Source: Termitomyces sp. T153 (taxonomy: Eukaryota; Basidiomycota; Agaricomycetes; Agaricales; Lyophyllaceae). From it: a stretch of DNA of 64,000 nt. The translations under genes were made by a program, and so were the position numbers. The notes under the pieces are model-generated. The model searched no databases and was not told the DNA's origin. It worked only from the letters and a program-made list of their open reading frames with translations. Positions within the stretch are counted from its first letter, which is position 1, and each line of letters begins with the position of its first letter. Of the stretch, positions 1-11,945 are shown piece after piece. Location of the stretch: NCBI GenBank assembly GCA_018296165.2, contig JACKQL020000008.1:186001-250000 (forward strand). Reading direction: 5' to 3'.

Positions 1-430
1 CATGTCCAGTCTTCATGTATGACAGCACCCAGGCTATTTTCAATGCGTTGGAGTCAAAAGTGTCCCTGCTGAGGTGGATGTAGGTGAGGCAGGACTGTAG
101 GAATTGCTCTCCACCAGATCAGGCACTATTGTATGCATTTGGCAGTGCTGGACAAGGGATCCATAGCTGTAGGGTCATCAGAGCTACTGGAGTAGGTGCT
201 GTGGCAGGCAGAGTTAGAGCTTAGGCATTCTAGCAGTGCCTGGAGGAATTGAGAGATAAGATCTGTTGTCTAATGGAGGGTAGAGAGTTTGGTCATATAG
301 TGGGTGAGAGATGATTGCATTAATTGCACCTGGGTCTCTAGGTGGAGCAGGCAAGTCCAGGCTTTGTCCTGTGGGGCTGGGGCCTTCAAGGGTGTGTCTG
401 GGTTGGCAAGCTGAGACATAGAACTCCATG
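1..430 (-). pseudogene. gag remnant of a Ty3 element (left copy)
   Basis: On the minus strand this matches, base for base over long stretches, the start of gag in the element at 11502-18583 (compare 17660-18110), including the N-terminal MSQLANPDTP region. The reading frame is broken and continues out of the window to the left. It lies just inside the LTR at 526-861, in the position expected for a minus-strand element. CpG is nearly absent. It has no function now beyond being a repeat. Confidence 0.8.
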
Positions 431-525
431 GTGCTTAATCCTGGTAGAGAAGTGACAGATAGTGGCTCAGAGGTTCCTTGTGGCTATGCAGGGCTTCCAG
501 GCCAGTTTTAGGAGACTTGTTCTGC

Positions 526-861
526 TGTAAGGGTGACCTCCAAGACAGTGGATTGGAGTCACGCAGCTAGCAGAGAGGAATCTGAAGTATATTAGTGGAG
601 TAGATGATAATACAAAGCAGTAACTAATCACCTAGCAGAGGGGAATCTGAAGAGAACAAGTCTAAGGATTCCTGCTACTCAGTGCAGTGTATCAGCAGGC
701 AGTGGAGGCATGGGAACTACTGTACAGGTGACCAGAGTTACTCCTAACCCTAGGGCAATGGTTGCTGAGGTAATATGGAGAACTCCAGAGTTCTGGAAAG
801 AGCCCTGGAGATGTCAAACAAGGAACCAGTCATGGAGGTTGGAAATGGAAGTCCCCTAACA
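526..861 (-). repeat. LTR of the left decayed Ty3 element
   Basis: This is homologous to the LTRs at 11502-11871 and 18215-18583, with shared blocks such as CAGCTAGCAGAG and AACTAATCACCTAGCAGAG. On the plus strand it begins TGTAAGGGTGACC and ends CCCCTAACA. It lies beside the gag remnant at 1-430, so it is the 5' LTR of a minus-strand element. The boundaries come from aligning the copies by eye and are good to a few bases. Confidence 0.75.
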
Positions 862-1739
862 ATCATGGCACAAAGGCAAAAGAGGAGTAATAGGTATAAA
901 AAGAGAACAAGTAAGTTGAAATGTACTGAAGGTGCAAGTAAATCAAGTGGAGTATGGAAAATATCATTATGAGGATGAATTAAATTAGAAGGTGGGCATG
1001 CAGGCACAGTAGCAAACAGGAGGATGAATAGGCAAAGGAGCAATTAAAGGATTTGAGTTCTGACAAATTGGATTGTTATTTGCTGGAGTCAGCATTTTTA
1101 AAGGCACAGAAAATTAGTTGTTTGATAAAGAAGAAAAAATATGTGGATTAGGAAAATGAAAAAATTGGGAAGGACAATTATATGCATTTGAAACTAAAGT
1201 AGAATGCATACAGAGGAAAAAAGATGAGGGGGAGGGTCATGGAAGGAAAAGAGGTTCAAATGGCATTACTCTGTGTATTGACCCAAGAGCCCAGGCCCAG
1301 TGATAGCACAGAATTGTGAGAAATCTGAAATGGCAGAATAAATGGATTCATGGTATTCATCCAGTGGCCACTAGGACTGAGACAAGTAGAAAGACCAGCC
1401 AAAAGCAAGAATTGAGTTGTTCTAACAGCTCAGTACCATGGCAATCCAAGAAGGATGCCCATAACCTGCCAGCTTGATACTGTGAACTGATCTGGTGACA
1501 ACAAAAGATGTAATCCCTCAGAGATGTCTGCAAGATGGAAGAAACAATTGTATAGCATGTACCTAGTGATGACAAAAGATGTGACTACACAGTACACATC
1601 AATAAAAGAAAATATAGTAAGAAAAACATCACTGACTCCCTCTGAGTCATCCACAAGATGGAAGAAGCAACTATGACTGGAACACAAATGTAACACAAAG
1701 AAACATGTGATCAAGAAGGAGATGACCATAGATTAGTAG
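862..1739. other. unclassified CpG-poor repeat-like DNA
   Basis: There is no gene here. The stretch is AT-rich and almost free of CpG, like the neighbouring transposon relics. A motif of about 60 bp containing AAGATGGAAGAA occurs twice, near 1500-1560 and 1620-1680. I cannot assign it to a family; decayed transposon DNA is the likely explanation. Confidence 0.4.
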
Positions 1740-2181
1740 AGCTAATAGCCCTGACCTCAATGGTCATGCCAATTCTGATTGACAGACCACCCAGTACTTT
1801 AAGCAGTCAAACTGGCACTATATTGACACCTATTTTTCCTGCCTACCCACACCACAACATGCTTGGTCAGCAAGTTTCCTCTCCCAAATCCATTGCACTG
1901 CAGAACCCTCTCTTTTTCTGATTGGACATGAACATGGTGGTCACATTGCTTCATCAAGTCATGTGCTGATTGGTTGTTCAACTTTGGCCTGCACAACAAA
2001 GCCTTTCTGACCAAACACATGAGGGCAGTGGCTGTCCAGCAGCATTGAATAAGCCAGAGTGCAGTGTTTGCTGCCAAAGGCTGCATTACACACAGAATCA
2101 AACTAACAACCATGCAGTCCCACTCAGGAATGCTTGGGCTATCCCTAGGACACAATGGTGCCAGCTGAGCCTTCATGCCCC
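1740..2181 (-). mobile_element. old tRNA-derived SINE-like copy (head part)
   Basis: This aligns with the head half of the retroposon at 11946-12885. On the minus strand the head reads GGGGCATGAAGGCTCAGCTGG, a decayed RNA polymerase III A box. About 75 bases later comes AGTTTGATTCT, a decayed B box. Several differences from the younger copy are CpG to TpG or CpA changes (CACGATGG to CACAATGG, AGCGGCATTG to AGCAGCATTG). The tail half is missing or not recognisable. The left boundary is approximate. Confidence 0.6.
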
Positions 2182-2371
2182 TGTACAACTACAGGAGTCA
2201 ACATGAACAAGGGCATACATAAGTCAGATCCAAAAAACTATAATAACTACTTCCGAGATTTTTTTTACCATAGATGATGTCACAGTGTTGATAAAACTTG
2301 TACCGTGAGGTCAAAACACTGTCATTTAGGTCGCCTGTGAAGGGGGCAAAACATGACTCCACTTCAATACT

Positions 2372-4679
2372 CTATTCTTTCGGGAGCAGGACATGCAAGT
2401 CCTTCTCACACTCATCCCACTCTCTTCTGGCAATCTCTGTTCGCCGCGGAGAACGAGGCTCGAAGACGGCTGGGAAAGGGTGAGGGCTGCTTGTGAGCTA
2501 CAACGAAGATAATCAACAAAGGCTAGATATGTTGCGGATCGACGACCTACGTCTCCCGTGAATGCTGCATCGCTATCGTCATAGCAAATTGTTAGACCGA
2601 TCTTGGGGTCAAGCTCGTCAGATTTGCGAATATTAAAGGTCCAAAGCATAGTGGCAATGTTAATCCATAGTGTTCGCTCGGCAAATGGAATGCCCGGGCA
2701 TACTGTTCAAGATTCGATGACTTAAGTACTAAGGGGAGGCTGAGAGAAAGCTGACCACGGCGACCGAAACCGAATGCACTTGTTTCATAGTGTGGCTTCA
2801 GGTTACCTTTGGCGTCGAGGAAGCGTTCGGGCACGAAGCGGTCGTGATCTTCGAATATTGACTGATCGTGTTCAATTGCCCTGATGCTGAATTTGAGTAA
2901 GAGCCCTCTAGTCGATTTTAATACCACTAACCAGGTGACAGGAAAGATGACACTCCCTTCTGGGATAAAATACTGTTGCCCCTGATATTGAATGACATCA
3001 TCAGCAACGGATTGATGTGGTATACCGAACCGAACTGCAAATTAGATGACTCAGCATCAAAGCCACTCAATGCGCATCGCGTAAAATACAGTAGACTGTA
3101 CCTGCCGGGCGCCATCTAAGTGTCTCTGCAATACCCTCGTTACTTCGTGATCTATCATTGATACGACAATGGGGACGTACCTCGGACGATGGCCTCCATG
3201 TAGGGAAGGAAAGGTCGATCCTTCAAGGATGGCAGCCGATCGGTTCCCACAACCATGTCTATTTCCATTTGAGCAGTTGCAATCCATTCAGGGTAACGAA
3301 TGCAAGCGAGGACAAAACTTTGCAGAAGAGAAGAAGTCTGGAGTGAAAAATGTGGAGAACTGCGGAGTCGTTCTCAATGACTTACTGTTTCAATAGCTGC
3401 CTATGATACCGTTCAATTGACACTCAAAACGAAAGGAACAGGTAATGAACTCACTCCGGTGAATTGCTTCAGCAGGATGCGTCTATCGCCCTCGGATCTG
3501 TCTTCTCTTGCAAACTCGGCGGCCCAACTAGGGAGACGATCCTTGGTTAAGTCCTTGTTGGTGACGATGATGGGGAGACTTACGTGTTCATACCGGATGC
3601 CTTGCCCCTCACGGCCTCGTCGATCAGCTTCCCGTAAACTATATCCTCTCTTTTCCGAAATTTTTGTGCGCGAGTTCTCCACGGCATGGGCCCCGGAAGT
3701 AAGTCGAGAAAGGGCAATGCATTGACAATACTAGCTGAAGGAGCTAGCAGGACCACTGCTTCGGCATTCACCTTATATCAGATCATCAGTCCTCTCAATG
3801 TGCCTCAATGTAATTGCTTTAAACACACATTCAGAACGTCTTTGAGCTCTGATTCTTGGCCTGTTGGGCAATGCATACCAAATGCTGCCGCGAAAACTGA
3901 ACTTGCTGCAATTCTGTAAGAGAAGGATGAGCTAGCTATTTTTTTGTATGACCGTCATATACCTGTTCATGTGATTAAACCACTCTTTACCTCCATCATC
4001 GAGCAGTTTCTGGATGTTGAGAGCCGCCTCGAATTCATGAAGTGAGTCCGTCTTGCCAGCTCGTACGTTAGACATAATACCATGAGACAGCTTTCGAGCA
4101 ATGGCGTGATTTTGGCCTCCTTGGGAAACAAGCCAATACGCATCTACGGGATCTACATGATAACGCTGATTTAGACCATGATCAAGAATTGAGTTCATGT
4201 TGAGTTGAAAATGCAGAAGGAAACTCCATGACTATGACTGACAATGTAGTGCACGACTGGACGTGAAGAATATTTGGCTGCACGTTTCTCGAGGAGCTCT
4301 TTGGCAAGCTTTATATCCCCAATCAAGATAAGGCGCTATCGTGATACTCATAAACAACATTCCAAAAACCATAGACTAAACTTACAAAACCTACTAGGTT
4401 CAACGACACGAACCCTCCGTACTCATGCAACAATCTTCTGAAGTAGGTCGCCAGATGCTAACAAGTTTGATTTGAGGTTAAACTTATGACAGGATGAAGT
4501 AACAGAGGTAAGTATACCTTGCCAGGGACGTCTAGCAAACTTCCAAGGAGTGGGACACCAGGTGGTCCCGGCGGTAGTTTAAGGCCTCTGTTTGCTTTTG
4601 AGGGGATATGGATACTGAAACCAAGCGCGACGAGAAGAAGCACGGTCGCAGCAACTAGCCAAGGAGCTGTATCAAGCAT
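2372..4679 (-). CDS. cytochrome P450 monooxygenase
   Basis: Heme-thiolate monooxygenase of the endoplasmic reticulum; the substrate is unknown. The start MLDTAPW is followed by a hydrophobic anchor and a proline-rich hinge (KLPPGPPGVPLLG). Later exons contain the K-helix ETLRWRP, a PERF-type segment (FVPERFLD) and the heme-binding loop. That loop is split by an intron: joining the exon ending CGCCGTG near 2751 to the one starting TATGCCC gives FGFGRRVCPG with the cysteine ligand. A further phase-0 intron (GTAGGT...TTGTAG) leads to the C-terminus, ending LHVLLPKE. About ten exons are implied, none visibly broken, so the gene looks functional despite lying among transposons. The family resembles fungal CYP64/O-methylsterigmatocystin oxidoreductase-type enzymes, but the CYP subfamily cannot be assigned by eye. 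Intron edges in the middle are not all resolved. Confidence 0.9.
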
Positions 4680-5866
4680 CTATGTGATAAGGAGGTTGAT
4701 GTGTGAGGTTGAAGAAGTGGATCCCTTTTGAACGGCCTCGGAATAAGCTCTGAGACAACGCTTCCCCATGACTTTCTATTCGGCATGTGGCTACCTGACA
4801 AAGTCAGTCAAACGAAAATAATTCAACTCCGGACCGTCACATAAAGAGAATCAAGAATGCTTTCATTACGATGAATGTTATTCCGTATTGCCCATCAGGG
4901 AAACAGCCTGACGGAAGGAATGCTTGAGTTACGACTTCCAGGACTTCTTTCTGTGACTAATCGACGGTGCCGAATCCAGACATCTGGTTTGTGGGGTGTA
5001 AAGGCAATTGGGGCTCAGGCAGTTTCTCAAGGGTTATATTTGTGGAGAACCCAACTTGCTGTCATTCAAACTCCAAGACTTGCTTGAAAATACCTGAGAT
5101 AACAGCAAGTTCGGTTGTCCCTCGCGAATGCAACATGCAAGAAACTGATAAGATAGATTAGAGAACCAGCATGTTCACTTTCATGAGCTTCTGCCTACCG
5201 GGTAATTCTGTCTCGGCAGGGAGTGGAAGGATAGTATATTTTTGAAGTTTTGGGGCGATATCTTAAAATTGATCCCGACACCACACCGAACACGCAAAAC
5301 CAAGATTTCTCTCCCGATATATCTTCAAAGTTTGAGGCCATAGCTTGAAATTGCTGTCAAGTCGAGAGTCTATCCGTTATGAAATGTGCTGTAAGTCAGT
5401 GAGGATGTCATGGATATCTATAATCTTCTAATATCTCTATCTCTATATATTATGCGACGACGGACGTGAGAAAGTTTTTGGGTAACTTGGCTCTTTCTCG
5501 CACTTGGAACAGGTTTTTTCTCAAAAAAAAAATTACAGTAGACAACTTTGATACATATATAAAATCTTTTGACTATGTTTGAAACATGCCAGATAGCCTG
5601 CAGGTGTCAAAAAGGCCAAACACGATTTAGTGGACACTGTTTTTCACGCCTCGCGTGTTTTTTTACACAACATGACCAAATAATAGACATTTCCGAGGTT
5701 GTGAAAAGGAGGCCACACGACAAAGTATGTTTGATCACATCTATTGATTGATTGATGTTGACTAACAAGCTTATTAGTAAGTCCTTAACCACATTGAGCT
5801 ATTGATATATCAAATATCTCATCATGCAAGTCATTATTAATGGTTTTTGACTATTAAAATGCTTAA
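4680..5866. other. intergenic region, no gene seen
   Basis: This is the upstream flank of the P450 gene. Short AT-rich runs occur (for example near 5440 and 5520-5570). No convincing open reading frame, tRNA or repeat was found. The base composition is ordinary, with CpG present, up to the start of the transposon relic. Confidence 0.5.
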
Positions 5867-6888
5867 CAATGGGTGTTTCAGGCAACCACCTACTCCTGAA
5901 AGCCAAAGGCAACAAGCTAGGAATCAAAGGAGACTTGAACAGTTACAAATGACAGATCCTGATGATTGTTGTGCAAATAGAAACAATAGATCTTTGGAAC
6001 AGATCAATACTGTGGTTGTCCCCACCACTTCAATTGGGGCCTGTATCAGAGCAAGAAGAGTTGCTCATCCAACTCCTAGCAGCCTGGAATGCAATAGGAA
6101 CCCCCTCTTCTGATGCACCTATAGCTGTCTGCTCTGATGAGGTGGCCAATGTATCAGAGGAAACTCCCACAGAGTTGGAGGAGGATTTTTAGAAAGGCAA
6201 TGAATGAACTGTATGCTCCTATTGCCTAGTGCCAATCATTTTGCTCTCCTGTCCATAGAATCAAATATATCTGTTGCTGCTCTTGATACTATGCCAAAAA
6301 TGATAAGCCCCTCCTCAGATGTACAAACTCCCTCTCCAGCTAGAGTCTTTGTTAAAAACACACCTCCTAAACTATGCCTTTTGATTCCTGCATGGGAATG
6401 ATGTCTCCCCCATCACTACATTGTTGCTTCCACCCCTTCCACCAACTCTCTGAAGCTATAGGTAGAAATCAAAACAACAGACACCTAGCAGATCTAAAGT
6501 GTGGTTGCCCTGCTTGACAGTGGAGCAATGGGCCTCTTTCTTGACATAGACTATGTGCAATGACATCATCTCACTACTTGCTCCCTATCTTGTCCTATCC
6601 CTGTGTACAATGTTAATGGCATGCTCAACAAAGCTGGCTCTATTCACTCTGTAGTGAACCTAGTTCTCCATTATAAGGACCACTCTGAGTGAGCTGCTTT
6701 TGCTGTCACCAGTCTGGAGAAACAAGACATAATCTTGGGGTTTACCTGATTATGCAAACACAACCCTGAGATTGACTGGACTAAGAGTGAAGTGAAGATG
6801 AGCCATTGCCCTTGTTGTTGCATGACTTGTGCTGAAGAAGCCTGTAAAGAGCATAAAACAAAGGTTCACAAGTATGCTGCCATGCACT

Positions 6889-7981
6889 GATAATACCCAC
6901 TTGTTGCTGAGCACCATTTTCAGCATTTCTGATTGGACAGTAGCTAATTATATTGTACATGACCTTGCACAAGTCATGACACTTATCACATAGGGTCTAG
7001 CCCCAAGGTCTAGATCAATGCAGCCTTTGTACAGAATTTTAGTGGCCACAAGACTTATAGATTATGAGCTGCATCATGTGGAGTCTGGACTTTGGATCAG
7101 GAATGATAAGGCTGAGACCTTTCTTAGCAACAATTGCTAGCTACATTATCTGGTGACAACATGGCCTCCCCTCTAAAAAGGGATATATTGAGAGCTGTGT
7201 GATTTCTTACTTATTATTTCTTACTTATTATTTTTCTTGTCAGTCTTACAAACATACTTGAACAGCATCTACACTTCAGATATTGACATTGGAAATGCTG
7301 TTTTTTTGTGATTGACAATTTTTATGCATTATATTGACATCATGCACATATACTTGGTTACCAGACTGACATTGAGTATGTATTATAAACACTTTGGCAG
7401 ATGCCATTGCTGGCAGTGACTAATATTTCCTTTCCAAATACTATACCTACAAACAGTATAAATACTGCCTGTACATAGAGACAAAAACAACAGAGTACCA
7501 TTCTCCTCATTAGCTCTCAGCTTACCAGCTTCAGCTTTCTTATTGCTCTTTCTTGTCATTGCTAATAACTTAGCAACAAGTCTTGATGACCTTGTACTCA
7601 ATCTAGCATGGGTGCCAACTATGAGTGCTTTTAGTGATATTATGACTTAGCAACACTAGCAACTATAGCTATCAACTAGTTTGCATTCATCCACCTGTTC
7701 ACCTTAACCTCATCCATCCCTTGTTCCTCACTCGATTTCTATTGCTTAGTTCCCTTTTTCCTAGCAACTCCTTCATCTCTGTCAATTTTGCCTTCTAGCA
7801 ATCCTTTTGTTACCATCTAGCGAGTTAAGCTAGTGGTAGCAACCCTTTTTCATTTCACTCCTCATCATTAGCTTGCTTTCTGGGATGGTTACTGACTTGC
7901 CCCCTATTTACTTCCTATTGCCAGCTACCCTATCTAGTTGCTAGTTTTTTTGTTTCCTGCATGGCAGCTAAGCAGCATAGG
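6889..7981. mobile_element. about 1.1-kb insertion inside the decayed pol gene
   Basis: The coding sequence left of this stretch (ending KYAAMH) and right of it (resuming as HACCAGHLP) join into one continuous match to the other copy (VAIHTCHAGPLP). The piece between is therefore foreign. The two flanks carry related copies of the same 16-18 bases, consistent with an old target-site duplication. The inside is AT-rich with few CpG. No coding capacity or known terminal structure was recognised. The edges are approximate. Confidence 0.5.
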
Positions 7982-8089
7982 AGCACATCAGCATGCCTGT
8001 TGTGCTGGGCATCTCCCCTATGCTAATTTCAACCTCCTGAATCCCCCCCCCCTTGGCATTCCCTCATAGAGAGGCCCTCTACAAGGATG

Positions 8090-9260
8090 TTTGAGATGTT
8101 GGGTGTAAACCTTAAGAGGAAGATGAAAGCAAAGGAGGATCCACCAGCACTCCAGACTCAGAGTCTCCAGACAAAACTATTGAGGTAGGTGATAGGATCT
8201 ATGCTACAACCCTCTGCCCCCCTCCTACAGTAGCAGAGATTCAGGCCAGTCAGACCACTTCTCAATATCTGGTCAAGGCATTTGCAGCAAACTGCCAGCC
8301 CAAGCCTTTTCATAGCACAGTTCCCAATTACTTCCATAATTTTGAGGATGTATTCTCCAAGGCATCCTTTGATTCACTCCCAAAGCATAAGCAGTGGGAT
8401 CATGCTATTGAGCTGATACCAGGTGCAGAACCCTCCAGCTGCAAGGTCTATCTGCTTGCACCCCATGAGCAGGATGAGCTGGACGCATTCCTACAGAAGG
8501 ATCCTAGCTCTAGACAGATATGACTCTCTAAGTCTCCAATGGCCTCCCCAGTATTTTTTATTAAGAAGAAGGATGGGTCTCTCCATCTAGTTCAAAACTA
8601 TTAAGTCTTGAATGTGGTGACAATGAAGAATTGCTAACCTTTGCCACTCATCTCAGAACTCATCAACAACCTTCAAGATATATGCTACTTCACCAAATTG
8701 GATGTTTGTTGGGGCTACAACAATGTACATATCAAAGAGGGAGATGAGTGGAAGGCAGCATTCTGAACCAATCATAGACTCTTTGAACCTTTGGTGATGT
8801 TCTTTGGCCTCACAAACAGCCTAGCCACTTTCCAGACTATGATGAATGACATCCTCCATGATCTAATTGCTGAAGGTGTTGTTTGTGTGTATTTTGATGA
8901 TATTCTTATCTACACTCAAACCTTGGAGGACCATTGTTGGGTCAACACATTGTCTTAGAATGCCTCCACCAGCACTAGCTCTATTTAAAGCCTGAGAAAT
9001 GTGAATTTGAGCAGACTAAGGTGGAGTACCTAAGGTTGATCATCTCACATGGAATGGCCAAGATGGACCCTATTAAAGTGGCAGGTGTAGTGGAGTGGCC
9101 TGAGCCAAGGAACAAAAAGGGAGTATAGGCCTTTCTTAGGTTTGCCAACTTCTACTGGAGATTCATACAGGATTTTTCCTACCATGCACATCCCCTCTTT
9201 GACCTCACAGGCAAGGTAAAGGCCAAGGAGGACATAGCATGGTACTATGATTGCCATCAG
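8090..9260 (+). pseudogene. reverse transcriptase remnant
   Basis: The translated fragments read PVFFIKKKDG, LPLISELI, FTKLDV and, at 8889-8900, the catalytic box YFDD, followed by ILIYT and a connection segment. This is the order of a Ty3 reverse transcriptase. In-frame stops interrupt it; several fall where relatives carry arginine, as expected when CGA becomes TGA. The protein cannot be made. Confidence 0.8.
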
Positions 9261-9603
9261 ATGCCAGCCCCAGTTTACAAGCTAGGAGGCTGTGTACTTG
9301 GATAGCTTGGACATTAAGACAACAATGCCATCCCAGAAGCTGTTACATCATCATCTTGGCTCTTTATAATGGAGAAGAAGGTAGGGCCTTTAGCATACTG
9401 ACTTAAACTCCCAGCAGGCCTACACCAATTGCACCCAGTCTTCAACATTGTCAAGCTATTTTTAGCTCCAAAAGATTCAATCCAGGCTGCCACCCTAAGC
9501 CACCCCCACCACCAGTCCTGGTCAACAATGAGTTCTCCTCCTCCAGTTCTTGTCAGATTTCTTCCATTATCATTTTTCCTCATTCTCCTTCCTTTTCACT
9601 ATT

Positions 9604-9945
9604 TATTAGTCCTAGTTTCAGCCCTCATGCTGCACTGGTTTTCTGTCAATAATTCAGACAAGTGTAACCCCTTTAGCACTGCTACCAGCTTATGTAACTG
9701 CTGATTAATAGCTGACACATCACTTTTATCTTTTTTCTCTGTTATACTGTACAGTTGTTTCTCATGCTGATAAAGCCTCTGAAATGTCACACCTGGCCTA
9801 GATAATCCTCAAACTTGTTCTCTTTGGATTTCTCTTTGCCAGGTGAGTAGTTATATCAGTAGACACTGTACAGTACTGAATAGACTTTGAATCTCTCTTT
9901 GCCAGTTGTGTGATTGAGCCACAGCCTCCAAAGGTTGCCCTTACA
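9604..9945 (+). repeat. 3' LTR of the plus-strand decayed Ty3 element
   Basis: The reverse complement aligns with the LTRs at 11502-11871 and 18215-18583; shared blocks include AAATCCAAAGAGAACAAGT and CAACTGTACAG. Its orientation is opposite to those copies, agreeing with the plus-strand pol fragment to its left. It is more diverged than the other LTRs. Edges are estimated from the alignment. Confidence 0.65.
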
Positions 9946-11501
9946 GAGATGGAGATGGAGCAAAGGACTTTGTTATGCTGCTAGACATAGGCTTTGACCT
10001 GTTGCTGTTTTGGATAAGATAGAACTTGAGCAGGAAGTTGGAGCCAAGAGAAGAAGTAGTTGTCAGACTGCTCTGGGGAGACCAGAGCCACAGCAGGGAC
10101 TAAGTAGGTATAGTTGTACACTGGGGGGAGGTAGGCTGAGTTGGTCAGGGCTGGAGGTACCTACTTGGCCATTGGCATCCTAGGCAGTCCTCTGGAGTGC
10201 ATGTGAGGATAGATCCTTTCAGTAGAGTACAACAAGGAGCATTGCCAATCTGGGGCCTGGCTGACAGAGGAGATGTAGAATGCCTGGCTCTGATCCAGAG
10301 CCCAGTATTGGAGAGCATAGCAGTCTGTGGGTGGGGCTGGATAGAATGGAGCATAGTAGGTTTCAGCTACCAACCTACTATAAACGTCAGTTGGGTAGCC
10401 AGTAGGAGGATATACAGGTTTATATGCAGACATCAGAAACAAAGTAAAGAAGAGCCTTGATATTATGTCAGGTTCCACTGACCACAAGAGCTCAGCTCAA
10501 CTAGGCAAATTCTTACTAAGTGGACACAATATCCTGCACTTATCACCTGTGTTCCAAGGGGCTCTGGACATTAGATACTTATAAGAATGAGCTGGGGAAG
10601 CAGTCCAAGTAAGTCTAGAAAAGTCTGGAGAAGTCTAGGACTAAGTATGAGTAAGGAGCAAGCATAAGGGGTGTGTCAGGTACAAGTCCAGAAGTGGATG
10701 CTTGAAAGGTAGAGTAACTTGGAGTCATGCAAGTAATGGGAGCAGGACTAGGGCTTGATAGTTGATTCAGATACAGTTGATGAGTTATAGAGCTGAGCAT
10801 AGGACAAGGTTCAGAGTTAGATACAGGATTACAAAGATATATATAAAGATCAGAATGGAAATAGAGTTGAAGGGAATCAGGCACACATAAAAGGGAAACT
10901 GAGTTCAACAAGATGAGACAGTGTCAAGATGAGATAGAGACAAGAAAGAAATGAACTGAAGATGATAAAGATGAGACTTAAACAGGACTAGAGACAAAAA
11001 TCAAGAGACAAGACTAAATAGGGCACAATCATAAGTAATATCAAGACTACTATAGCTGATATTACTCTATGACTTAAGTACTAGCTACTGGACCTCCTCC
11101 AGAGATTGTGAGTCTGATGACAGGGCTTGTTAGAGCTGTGTGGGTTTGACAGGTGTTGGTTCTAATTGGGTGGGCCATGGTGATGATGACTCACTGGTGT
11201 GTGTCTGTGACATGTACCAAGGTTCAGGAGAAGAAGCAGGGATACCTGGGAGCTTAGTTGGGGTCAGGAGAGTGATGGGGCCCATTAGGGGGCTGTTGGA
11301 ATTTGCCAGGAAGTGTCAGAATTTGCTGGGGCAGGCACCAGAGGTAAACAAAGGTTAGGGTAAATTGATGGGGCATTGGCAGGTACTCTGGAGGAGTTGG
11401 GGTTGCTTGGAGAGAGGTCTAGAGGTCCAGGGATGAGTCATGACATCTACTTGCAAATCCACTAGTTACTGTGTCCTCTGCACAGCAGCTAGGTAGCAAT
11501 G
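9946..11501. other. unclassified CpG-poor relic between two Ty3 elements
   Basis: CpG is scarce, as in the flanking transposons. Minus-strand frames at 10161-10487 and 10615-10911 are rich in Tyr and Pro (for example YKPVYPPTGYPTDVY). This could be the N-terminal gag region of a different element, but I recognise no domain. No host gene is seen. Confidence 0.4.
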
Positions 11502-11871
11502 TGTAAAAGTGACCTCTAGGGCAGCAGATCAGAGTCATGCAGCTAGCAGAGGGGAATCCAAAGTATATTAGCAGGAGTAGACAATGATACAATCAGTAAC
11601 TAATCACCTAGCAGAGGGAAATCCAAAGAGAACAAGTCTAAGGATCCCTGCTGCTTGGTGCAGCACATCAGAGAGTGGCAGAGGCATGGAAACTACTGTA
11701 CAAAAGGCTGGAGCTAATTCTAACCCTAAGACAATGATCAGTGAGGTAATACAGAGAACTCTACAGTTCTCCAAAGATCTCTAAAGTTCTGGAATGAGCC
11801 CCAGAGACATTAAACAAGCTGCAGAGGTGCTGGAATAGGTTGCAGAGGTCAGAAATAGAAGTCTCCTAATA
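11502..11871 (-). repeat. 3' LTR of the minus-strand Ty3 element
   Basis: This 370-bp direct copy of 18215-18583 begins TGTAAAAGTGACC and ends CTCCTAATA on the plus strand. Alignment is continuous with one short indel near the end. It lies downstream of the chromodomain in element orientation. Confidence 0.8.
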
Positions 11872-11931
11872 TCAACCCTCTTCTAGCATGTGGTGTCTTG
11901 ATGCATGGAGTAAAAGAAGTCCTTGATTGCT

Positions 11932-11945
11932 CAGTCTGCTGGTGA
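11932..11945. repeat. target-site duplication, left copy
   Basis: CAGTCTGCTGGTGA is an exact 14-bp match to 12886-12899 on the other side of the retroposon. It directly abuts the TTTGA repeat tail. Confidence 0.85.

Larger units (their letters stand above)
5867..9945 (+). mobile_element. decayed chromodomain-type Ty3 element, plus strand, truncated
   Basis: This relative of the element at 11502-18583 lies in the opposite orientation. It begins abruptly inside gag, near the zinc knuckle; the segment ending TELEEDF at 6190 matches the other copy's LELEEDF. It continues through protease (LLDSGA near 6520), reverse transcriptase (8090-9060) and the start of RNase H. It then jumps at about 9260-9420 to the stretch just before the chromodomain (VFNIVKL) and ends in a 3' LTR at 9604-9945. 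RNase H, the integrase core and the chromodomain are deleted. A 1.1-kb insertion sits at 6889-7981. Stops and frameshifts are frequent. Confidence 0.8.

Noticed and set aside
6876..7968. Terminal inverted repeats GCTGCCATGCA/TGCATGGCAGC as a DNA transposon
   Set aside because: The left copy is explained by homology to the pol gene itself, and no TSD abuts the repeats.
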